Below, one piece after another: positions 34,717 through 42,323 of a stretch of DNA of 57,820 nt. The stretch's first letter is position 1. Each line of letters opens with the position of its first letter. Origin of the DNA: Prevotella sp. (GTDB lineage Bacteria > Bacteroidota > Bacteroidia > Bacteroidales > Bacteroidaceae). The notes beneath the pieces were generated by a model, which was given only the letters and a program-made list of their open reading frames with translations, was not told the DNA's origin and did no database searches. The position numbers were made by a program, and so were the translations under genes. The DNA is taken from assembly GCA_017474845.1 (NCBI GenBank), contig JAFVGS010000021.1, positions 1 through 57,820 of the forward strand. Direction: 5' to 3'.

Positions 34717-35490
34717 CTATTTGGTGTTCTCCTTCTCGATGACCAGCTGACGCATGTTTTTCAGAAGGTCGCTGGCGAAGATGAAGTCCGTCAGGCGGGT
34801 GTTCGTCGAGTGCATGATCTCGTCGCTCTTCCCCTGCCACTCCTTGTGGCCTTCGTAGATGAAGACGATATTCTCACCGATACCCATCACCGAGTTCATG
34901 TCGTGGGTATTGATGATGGTGGTGATGTTAAACTCCTTCGTGATGCCCTGCAGGAGGTCGTCGATCACGAGCGACGTCTTCGGATCCAGTCCTGAGTTCG
35001 GCTCGTCGCAGAAGAGGTACTTCGGATTGAGTGCGATGGCACGTGCGATGGCCACACGCTTCTGCATACCGCCCGAAATCTCCCCAGGGAACTTCTCCTC
35101 CGCGCCCACGAGGTTCACACGGTCCAGGCAGTCCATCGCCCGTTTCGTGCGCTCACGCAGGTTCATCGTCGAGAACATATCCAGCGGGAACATCACGTTC
35201 TCCAAGACCGTCATCGAGTCGAACAGCGCGGCACTCTGGAAGATCATGCCCATCTCGCGGCGCATATGCACCTTTTCGCTCTTCGACATCGCCACGAAGT
35301 CGCGCCCGTCGTAGAGCACTTGTCCGCTCGTCGGGTCGAGCAGTCCCACGAGGTTCTTCATCAGCACCGTCTTTCCCGATCCGCTCTGGCCGATGATGAG
35401 GTTCGTCTTACCGTCCTCAAACACCGTCGAGATGTCCTTCAGCACCTCACGGCTCTCAAAGCTCTTGCAAAGGTTCTTCGTCTCGATCAT
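34717..35490 (-). CDS. mlaF: MlaF-type ABC transporter ATP-binding protein
   Basis: 257 residues. Walker A GQSGSGKT, signature ISGGMQKRVAIARAI, Walker B YLFCDEPNSGLDP, H-loop NTHDMNSV. The GGMQKR form and the DPKTS segment are typical of MCE-linked lipid transport ATPases (MlaF). It overlaps the permease gene by 4 bases (ATGA), so the two are coupled. The MlaD-like MCE protein is not in the window. Confidence 0.92.
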   Translation of the reverse strand: MIETKNLCKSFESREVLKDISTVFEDGKTNLIIGQSGSGKTVLMKNLVGLLDPTSGQVLYDGRDFVAMSKSEKVHMRREMGMIFQSAALFDSMTVLENVMFPLDMFSTMNLRERTKRAMDCLDRVNLVGAEEKFPGEISGGMQKRVAIARAIALNPKYLFCDEPNSGLDPKTSLVIDDLLQGITKEFNITTIINTHDMNSVMGIGENIVFIYEGHKEWQGKSDEIMHSTNTRLTDFIFASDLLKNMRQLVIEKENTK

Positions 35491-36233
35491 GACAGCAGCT
35501 GGGTTAGGAAGACATCACTGAACAGTATGAGCACACTCGAGGTGACGACGGCATCTGTCGACGCCTTGCCCACGTTCACTGAGCCGCCCTCGACGGTATA
35601 GCCGCAGAACGCCGGCACGCTCGAGATGATAAAGGCGAAGAACTGGCTCTTGATGATCGACATCCACATGAACCAGGGCTTGAACGAGTGCTGCAGTCCC
35701 AGCGTCAGGTCGTCGGGCGGCAGCACGTGGCCGACATAGGCGGTGGCGTAGGCGCCGAGGATGCCTGTGGCCGAAGAGAAGATCACGAGGAACGGCATGA
35801 TTGTCAGCATGCCCATGATCTTCGGCAGGATGAGATACGAGGCAGAGTTCACGCCCATGATCTCCAGGGCGTCGATCTGCTGGGTGACGCGCATCGTGCC
35901 AAGCTCCGAGGCGATGTTCGACCCCACCTTTCCGGCGAGGATCAGACACATGATCGAGCTCGAGAACTCCAGCAGCATGATCTCACGCGTCGTGTATCCC
36001 GACACCCATCTTGGCATCCACGGGCTCTGGATGTTCAGTTTCATCTGGATGCAGATCACGGCTCCGATGAAGAACGATATGAGCAGCACGATGCCGATGG
36101 AGTTCACGCCCAGCTGCGCCATCTCCTTCACATACGACTTGAAGAACATGCGCATCTTTTCGGGCACCGAGAACGTCCGCCCCATCACGATCAGGTACCG
36201 CCCCAATATCGCCAAATATTTCAGTATGATCAT
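35487..36233 (-). CDS. mlaE: MlaE-type ABC transporter permease
   Basis: 248 residues, an interfacial N-terminal helix and five membrane segments. Typical MlaE motifs include GVNSIGIVLLISFFIGAVIC, LEFSSSIMCLILAGKVGSNI, ASELGTMRVTQQIDALEIMG. Moves phospholipids between outer and inner membranes with MlaF. Confidence 0.93.
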   Translation of the reverse strand: MIILKYLAILGRYLIVMGRTFSVPEKMRMFFKSYVKEMAQLGVNSIGIVLLISFFIGAVICIQMKLNIQSPWMPRWVSGYTTREIMLLEFSSSIMCLILAGKVGSNIASELGTMRVTQQIDALEIMGVNSASYLILPKIMGMLTIMPFLVIFSSATGILGAYATAYVGHVLPPDDLTLGLQHSFKPWFMWMSIIKSQFFAFIISSVPAFCGYTVEGGSVNVGKASTDAVVTSSVLILFSDVFLTQLLS

Positions 36234-36235
36234 TT

Positions 36236-36283
36236 GTCCTTTAACTTCCTCTAACTTCTTTAACTTCCTTAACTTCCTTTCAT
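36236..36283 (-). repeat. Micro-repeat tract upstream of mlaE
   Basis: TTAACTTCC-type units (period 9-10) repeated five times between the C11 peptidase stop and mlaE. Confidence 0.65.
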
Positions 36284-37530
36284 TCCCACACTTTCCACCA
36301 CCATGCCAACTTCTTGATGTCCTTGTTGTACTTCCCGTAGAGCCCTAAATCCGGATCCTGGGGCACGAACATCGACACGCCGTGATATCTCTCCTCCGTC
36401 ATCTCGAAGTCAGTGTAGTGGGTGTACCAATTCTTGTTCACCGTCCAGCTTGTGGCGAACGCCTTGTCTACTACCACACGGTCGAGCACCGCTTTCCACT
36501 CCTTGTACTCCTCGTCGGTGGCATAGCGCTTCACGAAGTCGCCGGCATCGAAGAAGATGTTGTAATACGGGTAGAACCTCGACTTATAGTCATTATAATA
36601 ATGTATCAGTTCCATCATGTCCAGATATTGCTCTGTTGGCTTGATGTCGTAGCGGCTGCAGATCTGCTTCAGCACGTTGCGCGTCGCCTCTGCCAGCGCC
36701 TCCATGTCGCTCGTCTTCACCACCGACAGCGGCAGGTAGTTCGGATAGAATTCGGCATACTGCCGCATGATGCCCTTCGCGGCGTCCTGGCGCTTGAACA
36801 TCTCGGGCACCACCAAGGAGTAGGGGGCCCCCGGGTCGGGGATTTCTGCGGGCGAGGCCACGACATAGTCCGTCACCTTGCGCAGCTCGTACGCTGACTC
36901 CAGGCACATGAAGTTGCAGCAGTCGGCGAAGATGAACTCCAGATGCGGCTGGTTCTCCAGTACGCGGCGGATGGTGGGCAGGTTCAGCCAGGGGCCTATG
37001 TTTGATTCCGTGTTCCTGCCGTTGTCCACGCCGTAAGCCCTCGTATAGGCGACGGAGTCTTCTATCACCCAGCCCGAGGCGTGGCTCCAGAGCCCCAGCC
37101 CGTAGCCCTCCGTGGCGGGATAGTGGCTGAAGGCGTACGAGAGCACCTTCTCGAACACGTGCGGGTCGCTCGAATACTCGTCCTTGTCGCTGATCTGCAT
37201 GTCGGCGATCGACACCGAGTCCTTCAGCTCTCCGTTCACGATGCGCGCCAGCCAGGGCAGCTCGCCCTCCCTCGCACGGTCGAACCACACGATAAGCTGG
37301 TCGTTTTCCGTCAGCAGCTTCGAGCCCTCCTTGATCTCCTCGAGGTCATACCACGCATAGGGCGACAGCGAGAGCGACAGCGAGTTCTCTGCCGACATGT
37401 AGATGAGTACCGTGCGCTTCTTTGGCTCCTTCTCGTCCTCGTCCTTGCTACAGGCCGACAGCAGCAGCCCGCACACAAGGGCGACGGTAGCCGTCCACAC
37501 AAGATGATGTATTGATTTTCTCATTTCCAT
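36280..37530 (-). CDS. Clostripain-family (C11) cysteine peptidase lipoprotein
   Basis: 416 residues. Lipobox LLLSAC (Cys27), then an acidic linker (SKDEDEKEPKK). The fold of the C11 family starts RTVLIYMSAENSLS. The His of the dyad is in GLGLWSHASGW (about 147-152) and the Cys in FADCCNFMCLE (about 203-207). The secreted family includes clostripain-like enzymes cutting after Arg or Lys. Start M1 (37530) or M3. It is followed downstream by mlaE and mlaF on the same strand, but a shared role is unclear. Confidence 0.9.
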   Translation of the reverse strand: MEMRKSIHHLVWTATVALVCGLLLSACSKDEDEKEPKKRTVLIYMSAENSLSLSLSPYAWYDLEEIKEGSKLLTENDQLIVWFDRAREGELPWLARIVNGELKDSVSIADMQISDKDEYSSDPHVFEKVLSYAFSHYPATEGYGLGLWSHASGWVIEDSVAYTRAYGVDNGRNTESNIGPWLNLPTIRRVLENQPHLEFIFADCCNFMCLESAYELRKVTDYVVASPAEIPDPGAPYSLVVPEMFKRQDAAKGIMRQYAEFYPNYLPLSVVKTSDMEALAEATRNVLKQICSRYDIKPTEQYLDMMELIHYYNDYKSRFYPYYNIFFDAGDFVKRYATDEEYKEWKAVLDRVVVDKAFATSWTVNKNWYTHYTDFEMTEERYHGVSMFVPQDPDLGLYGKYNKDIKKLAWWWKVWE

Positions 37531-37703
37531 TTCCTAAATGATGTCCTTTGCGGATGCAAAGGTACAACTTTTTTCCGACACCACAAAAAAATCCAAAGAA
37601 AATGCAATCTAACCATTCTGACATATTGATAATTGAGAAAGAAAAGTAGCCAAAGATTTGCTGATATTAGTTTGCAATCGGGCGCCAGTAGTGCCAGAAA
37701 TCT

Positions 37704-37790
37704 GGAAGTATACTTTTACGGAGCTGGAAGTATACTTTTACGGCGCTGGAAGTATACTTTTACGGCGCTGGAAGTATACTTTTACGAAAG
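37704..37790. repeat. 22-bp tandem repeat array B with palindromic cores
   Basis: Four near-identical units start at 37704, 37726, 37748 and 37770. Each holds the perfect 10-bp palindrome AAGTATACTT followed by TTACGG and GCGCT (or GAGCT); the last unit decays after TTTACG. It lies in the divergent gap between the C11 peptidase and the DUF3857 gene, about 60 bases upstream of the latter's -33 box. The other parts of 37531-37845 show no gene; short frames here only read through the repeats. Confidence 0.92.
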
Positions 37791-37845
37791 TCGGGGTACT
37801 GAGGCAGGATTTCAGGCCAACAAAAAAAGATTTTTGCGGAAATCC

Positions 37846-37877
37846 TTTGGCGCATTAAAAGAAATAGTGTAATTTTG
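37846..37877 (+). promoter_or_regulatory. Promoter of the DUF3857 gene pair
   Basis: TTTG (37846-37849), 20-base spacer, TAATTTTG (37870-37877). ATG follows at 37910. Confidence 0.65.
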
Positions 37878-37909
37878 TGGCTTGAAAGAAACTTTATAAG
37901 ATTAGGACT

Positions 37910-39415
37910 ATGAGAAAAGGATTGTTTTTTGGACTGTTCGTTATGCTGGCGTGGCCCTTCGTGGCGGTGTCGGCACAGAATCAGGTGAACATGAAGTTCG
38001 GCAAGCCGACGAAGGAGGAGTTGCAGATGACGGTCTATGAGCCGGAGCCTGAGGCAAAGGCCGTGGTGCTGTGCCGGCTGACCGATGTGGAATATACCGT
38101 GCAGATGACCAGCTATCTGGTGGACTACCATGAGAAGGTGCGCATCAAGGTGCTGAAGCCCGGCGGCGCACGGTTCGCCTACGTGGTCGTGCCCTATCAG
38201 GTGGGTATGTCGGTAGGCAATAACATCAGCGGCCTGAGGACGTCGTTTGCGACGATCCCGATGAACAGGGCCAGCGGCGACTCGTATTTCGGCGAGGAGG
38301 CCGGCTCGATGTCGGAGGGCGTCTTCGGCACCGATGGCGACGAGAGCGTGGAGAGTATCAAGGCGACGGCCTTCAACCTGGAAGGCGGTAAGACGGTGAA
38401 GACCTCGCTGAAGAAGAGCGACATCAAGACGACGAAGATCGACGAGCATAACTACCAGGTGGAGTTCCTCGTGCCCAACGTGAAGGAGGGGACGGTGTTC
38501 GAATACGAGTACACGATCCACAGCCAGCTCTTTTGGGAACTGCACGACTGGTATGGCCAGTGCGACATCCCCGTGGCCTTTGCCAAGCTGGACATGAACA
38601 TCCCCACCTTCCTCATCTTCAACATCGAGGATCACGGCATCCAGCGCCTGACGCACACCTGCACCGCCGGCTCGATGAACTATAAGGTGGAGAGCGACCC
38701 GCTGGCCAAGCCCATGACGGTCACCACCAACCACTATGTCTACGTGGGGCGCAACCTGAAGGGCATGCCGAACGACGGCTATACGTGGAACGTGCAGGAC
38801 CTCTGGGCAGGCATCACGGCTGAGCTGAAGACCTACCGACTGCGCGGAATGGGACAGATGGACTATGCCAAGACGTGGGATCAGATAGAGGAGATGATCC
38901 TCGACTCTGACGATCTGGGCGCGCATCTGAACGACCACAGTCCGCTGACCGACGAACTGAAGGAGGCCAAGCTGGATGAGGTCGCCGACCAGCGTGTGCG
39001 TGCCGCGGCAGTGTGTCAGCTGGTGATGAGTAAGGTGAAGTGGAACGGCAAGTATGCGCTGAGTCCCGCTTCGACGGCAGAGACGCTGAAGAACGGCGCC
39101 GGATCGAACGCCGACATCAACCTGCTGCTCATCCAGTCGCTCCGCGAGGCGGGGCTCACGGCAACCCCCGTGATGCTCAGGACTCGCGACCTGGGAATGC
39201 TGCCCTATAATTTCCCCTCGGTCAGCAAGTTCTCGACCTTCCTCGTGGCGGTCATCCTGCCCAGTGGCGGCAAGGCCTTCGTCGATGCCTCGTCGAAGCA
39301 CGGCGGGCTGAACGAGGTGCCCGAGGTGATGCGCGTAGAACGGGCCCGACTGGTGCAGAAAGGCAGGAAGGGCGAGTGGGTGAACCTGCAGAAGATTAGT
39401 GAACAGAAAAAATGA
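37910..39415 (+). CDS. DUF3857 / degenerate transglutaminase-like secreted protein
   Basis: 501 residues. Signal peptide (MRKGLFFGLFVMLAWPFVAVSA). The N-terminal beta domain (VLCRLTDVEYTVQMTSYLVD, FLVPNVKEGTVFEYEYTIHS) is DUF3857. A transglutaminase-like core follows (VCQLVMSKVKWNGKYALSPA; GSNADINLLLIQSLREAGL; GGKAFVDASSKHGGLNEVPE). The position of the usual catalytic Cys (pattern GxCxD before LLxxLLR) reads GSNADIN, so the enzyme is probably inactive. Its stop overlaps the next start (ATGA at 39412-39415). Confidence 0.82.
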   Translation: MRKGLFFGLFVMLAWPFVAVSAQNQVNMKFGKPTKEELQMTVYEPEPEAKAVVLCRLTDVEYTVQMTSYLVDYHEKVRIKVLKPGGARFAYVVVPYQVGMSVGNNISGLRTSFATIPMNRASGDSYFGEEAGSMSEGVFGTDGDESVESIKATAFNLEGGKTVKTSLKKSDIKTTKIDEHNYQVEFLVPNVKEGTVFEYEYTIHSQLFWELHDWYGQCDIPVAFAKLDMNIPTFLIFNIEDHGIQRLTHTCTAGSMNYKVESDPLAKPMTVTTNHYVYVGRNLKGMPNDGYTWNVQDLWAGITAELKTYRLRGMGQMDYAKTWDQIEEMILDSDDLGAHLNDHSPLTDELKEAKLDEVADQRVRAAAVCQLVMSKVKWNGKYALSPASTAETLKNGAGSNADINLLLIQSLREAGLTATPVMLRTRDLGMLPYNFPSVSKFSTFLVAVILPSGGKAFVDASSKHGGLNEVPEVMRVERARLVQKGRKGEWVNLQKISEQKK

Positions 39416-40536
39416 CGGACATGAAAAAGATCATTCTCAGCTTGGTGCTGGCGACGGTGTCAGCAGCCGGATATGCCCAGACGGAAGAACCACGGGCGAT
39501 GTCGAAACTGACTCAGGAACAGAAGGAGGCGCGTATGGCGGAGATTCGCAGCGCCTATGCGGAAGCGAAACAGAAGATGTCGAAGAACGGCAAGAACGGC
39601 CAGTCGCCGAGGGATCTCTGGATCGAGTACAACGACGTGCTCGAGGCTCAGGCGGACATCACGGAGTGGGATGGGACATCGATCTATTTCGACTCCGACA
39701 CCCTGGGCGGCATCGAGGTGAACCGTCCCTACTTCATCGTTGAGAACTGGACGGCCCACCAGCACACGCGCTATCGTGAGATGCTGATCAACCCGAAGGA
39801 CAGCACGCTGATGTTCTGCTACAGGCGCGGCGAGACGGACGCGGGCTTCGTGGTGGAGTCGCGCTACTACTATGATCCCGAGGGGCTGCTCATCGAGGAG
39901 AAGCACAACACGTCGAACACGTGGAGTTCGCCCGAGGGAGAACAGAAGGATGCCAAACGGTATATCGGCCTGTTCAAGACGATGACGCAGGGCGTGCTCA
40001 TCACCCGCGAAGGGACGATGACCGATGCACCGGCAGCTCCGAAGACGGCCACGCCGTTAGTGGGGCCTCGCTCGAAGGATCAGCAGAAGGCGTATATCCG
40101 CTCGCTGTATGCCAAGGCGAAGAAGAGAATAGCCGAGGAGGAGCATGAGTATCAGAAACGGAACGTGCGCATCGTGCTGCACGATCAGGGCACACTGTGG
40201 CCGCCCATGACCACCGAGTATAAGTTCTTCTTCGACACGAGGGTGATAGATCTGCCAGATCAGAGACGGCACGACAACTACTGCTACTTCATCTCGGAGC
40301 ATCGCCAGCGGATGGGTTTTGACAGCTACGTAGAGTATCTGTTCGACACCTACAGCGGCGACCTGCTGTTCTACTACTGCAAGTGCGCCGAGGAGAACGA
40401 ACAATGGGAGTGGCGACGCTATTACGACCAGCACGGCGAGTGCTTCGAGGAGACGGGCGTAAGCGCTGACGAAGAGCCGCTGGACAAGAACGATGCCCAG
40501 AACATGCTCGGACTGTTCTACAAAGTCATGAATTAA
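39412..40536 (+). CDS. Secreted protein of unknown function with internal duplication
   Basis: 374 residues; the start is ATG 39412 (overlapping the upstream stop) or MKK at 39421. Signal peptide ...VSAAGYAQ. The two halves look homologous: IRSAYAEAKQKM and IRSLYAKAKKRI begin the repeats, YYYDPEGLLIEEKH and YYDQHGECFEETG occur late, and DAKRYIGLFKTM and DAQNMLGLFYKVM end them. No known family. Co-transcribed with the DUF3857 gene. Its last 11 bases overlap the convergent AraC-type gene. Confidence 0.75.
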   Translation: MTDMKKIILSLVLATVSAAGYAQTEEPRAMSKLTQEQKEARMAEIRSAYAEAKQKMSKNGKNGQSPRDLWIEYNDVLEAQADITEWDGTSIYFDSDTLGGIEVNRPYFIVENWTAHQHTRYREMLINPKDSTLMFCYRRGETDAGFVVESRYYYDPEGLLIEEKHNTSNTWSSPEGEQKDAKRYIGLFKTMTQGVLITREGTMTDAPAAPKTATPLVGPRSKDQQKAYIRSLYAKAKKRIAEEEHEYQKRNVRIVLHDQGTLWPPMTTEYKFFFDTRVIDLPDQRRHDNYCYFISEHRQRMGFDSYVEYLFDTYSGDLLFYYCKCAEENEQWEWRRYYDQHGECFEETGVSADEEPLDKNDAQNMLGLFYKVMN

Positions 40537-41086
40537 TTTTGTTGTTCTCGCAGAGCATGCGGAACTCGTGGGGCGTCATGCCGATGGCGTCCTGGAACTT
40601 GCGGTTGAAGGAACGGATGACGGTGAAGCCGGCTTCCTGGGCACAGGCCGCGATGCTCCATGAGGGCTGTGTCTGTAGAAAGAACATCGAACGGAGCAGG
40701 CGCAGATAGTCGAGATAGTCGTCGAGTGACTTGTGGAGAGTGGAGCGTCGGAAGAGTTCCACGATGCGCGTCTGCGTGGTGCCGATAAGCTCTGCCATAT
40801 CCTTTAGCCCGAAGTCGGGGTTGGTGTAGTTCTGGCCTGTCTCGAGTTTCGTCTCGATGACGGCCATGAGTTCGTCGTCGTCGCGCAGGTCGGCTTCCTT
40901 GAGCAGTTCCTTGTGGCGTATGACGAGGTCTTTGAGCATTTCGATGCGACGGCGGACGTCATAGTAGGCGTCGACCATCTGGCCGAGTTGCATGTTGCGG
41001 TTGATGAGGTTCACGTTGGCCTCCTGAAGCCCTTTCACTTGCGCCTCCAGTTCCTGAATCCGGGCTTCGTAGTCTTTGCTGTTCAT
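40526..41086 (-). CDS. AraC-type helix-turn-helix regulator with N-terminal coiled coil
   Basis: 186 residues. About 1-60 is a coiled coil (ARIQELEAQVKGLQEANVNL). Two HTH motifs of the AraC type lie at about 100-180 (FGLKDMAELIGTTQTRIVEL; WSIAACAQEAGFTVIRSFNR) with the signature end DAIGMTPHEFRML. There is no sugar-binding cupin or membrane segment; such short proteins resemble the output domains of Bacteroidota regulators. The frame reaches 41227, but the ATG at 41086 follows the promoter at 41111-41118. Confidence 0.85.
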   Translation of the reverse strand: MNSKDYEARIQELEAQVKGLQEANVNLINRNMQLGQMVDAYYDVRRRIEMLKDLVIRHKELLKEADLRDDDELMAVIETKLETGQNYTNPDFGLKDMAELIGTTQTRIVELFRRSTLHKSLDDYLDYLRLLRSMFFLQTQPSWSIAACAQEAGFTVIRSFNRKFQDAIGMTPHEFRMLCENNKINS

Positions 41087-41110
41087 ATTGCTATTGCTTT
41101 GTTGATGGTG

Positions 41111-41118
41111 CAAAGATA
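41111..41118 (-). promoter_or_regulatory. -7 element of the AraC-type gene
   Basis: Minus-strand TATCTTTG, 24 bases before the ATG at 41086. Confidence 0.6.
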
Positions 41119-41126
41119 GCAAAAAG

Positions 41127-41205
41127 AAGTGAAAAGTGAAGAGTGAAAAGTGAAAAATTTGCTGCCGCCGCACAAAATTATCCATTATCCATTGTCCGTT
41201 ATCCT
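41127..41205 (-). repeat. Composite promoter-proximal repeat, copy B
   Basis: On the minus strand: GGATAACGGACAATGG, GGCGGCAGCAAATTT, then TTCACTTTTCACTCTTCACT, ending about 9 bases before the -7 box of the AraC-type gene. About 40 consecutive bases are nearly identical to copy A at 11083-11125. Confidence 0.75.
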
Positions 41206-41214
41206 TTTTTTTAT

Positions 41215-41222
41215 TAATTTTG
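41215..41222 (+). promoter_or_regulatory. -7 element of lptB
   Basis: TAATTTTG ends 9 bases before the ATG at 41232. Confidence 0.5.
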
Positions 41223-41231
41223 CACACGATT

Positions 41232-42062
41232 ATGGAAGAAAATCAGCCACAGATACAGTCCCAAGAGCAGCCACAGGAGAAGTTGGTGTTGCGCACGGAG
41301 GGACTCATCAAGCGGTATGGTAAGCGTACCGTTGTGAACGACGTGAGCTTCGACGTGAAGCAGGGTGAGATTGTGGGTCTGCTGGGTCCCAACGGTGCCG
41401 GCAAGACCACCTCGTTCTATATGACCACAGGCCTGATCGTGCCCAACGGCGGACATATCTACCTGGGCGACGAGGAGGTGACGAAGTATCCTGTCTACAA
41501 GCGTGCCCGTGCCGGCATCGGCTATCTGGCGCAGGAGGCGAGCGTGTTCCGGAAGATGAGCGTCGAGGACAATATCCTCTCCGTGCTCGAGATGACGGGC
41601 AAGCCACGCGACTACCAGCTAGAGAAGCTCGAGGAGCTGATCAAGGAGTTCCGTCTGGGCAAGGTGCGCAAGAACAAGGGTGACCAGCTGTCGGGCGGTG
41701 AGCGCCGAAGGACGGAGATCGCCCGTTGTCTGGCCATCGAACCGAAGTTCATCATGCTCGACGAGCCCTTCGCCGGCGTCGACCCCATCGCTGTGGAGGA
41801 TATCCAGTTCATCGTATGGAAACTGAAGGACCGCAATATCGGCATCCTCATCACCGACCACAACGTGGAGGACACGCTCTGTATAACGAACCGTGCCTAT
41901 CTGTTGTTTGAGGGTCGCATTCTCTTCCAGGGATCGCCTGAGGAGCTGGCGCAGAACAAGATCGTGCGTGAGAAGTACCTCACTGACTCGTTCGTGCTCC
42001 GCCAGAAGGACTTCCAACTGCTTGAAGAGGAAAGAAAAGCCAAAGAAGAATCGGAAAGCTGA
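41232..42062 (+). CDS. lptB: LPS export ABC transporter ATP-binding protein
   Basis: 276 residues. Powers LptFGC extraction of lipopolysaccharide from the inner membrane. Walker A GPNGAGKT, the LptB-type [17 protein letters not shown], signature [15 protein letters not shown], Walker [14 protein letters not shown], switch [10 protein letters not shown]. It has a charged N-terminal extension and a C-terminal tail ([12 protein letters not shown]). The frame start at 41220 is a TTG inside the promoter, so the ATG at 41232 is used. Confidence 0.95.
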   Translation: MEENQPQIQSQEQPQEKLVLRTEGLIKRYGKRTVVNDVSFDVKQGEIVGLLGPNGAGKTTSFYMTTGLIVPNGGHIYLGDEEVTKYPVYKRARAGIGYLAQEASVFRKMSVEDNILSVLEMTGKPRDYQLEKLEELIKEFRLGKVRKNKGDQLSGGERRRTEIARCLAIEPKFIMLDEPFAGVDPIAVEDIQFIVWKLKDRNIGILITDHNVEDTLCITNRAYLLFEGRILFQGSPEELAQNKIVREKYLTDSFVLRQKDFQLLEEERKAKEESES

Positions 42063-42089
42063 TCTTTTGGAAACGAATATGGACTTTTG

Positions 42090-42209
42090 GAAACGAATGT
42101 GAATAATGTGAATAATTCTGTTCACGAATTAATATAATATTTTCTATTCGCAGACATATTATTATTCATATTTGTGGATAAAATTATTCATATTATTCAA
42201 ATTCGTTTC
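42090..42209. repeat. 28-bp near-perfect inverted repeat between lptB and tig
   Basis: Arms at 42090-42117 and 42182-42209 match at 26 of 28 positions; each arm begins or ends with GAAACGAAT and is itself a GAATAATGTGAATAATT micro-repeat. The 64-base loop is A/T-rich. It could fold as a long hairpin in the lptB 3' region; no T-tract follows. Confidence 0.7.
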
Positions 42210-42272
42210 TTAAAACCCTTAATTTATTTTAAAATCTTGTTTTCTGTTTCTTAATTCTTAATTTATTATTGT

Positions 42273-42280
42273 ACTTTTGC
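42273..42280 (+). promoter_or_regulatory. -7 element of tig
   Basis: TACTTTTG, 43 bases before the ATG at 42324. Confidence 0.6.
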
Positions 42281-42323
42281 ACCCTAAAATTTGAACATAT
42301 AATATAATAAGGTATAAAGAAAG

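Noticed and set aside
37633-37872. Two overlapping short frames with EVYFYGAGS-like repeats
   Set aside because: They only translate the 22-bp tandem array; no start context or conservation.
37910-40536. Defence or toxin-antitoxin system at the DUF3857 pair and AraC-type gene
   Set aside because: Both proteins have signal peptides, and no nuclease, kinase or toxin motif is visible.
42063-42323. Additional small gene between lptB and tig
   Set aside because: Only A/T-rich micro-repeats and the inverted repeat; ATGs lead to frames of a few codons.
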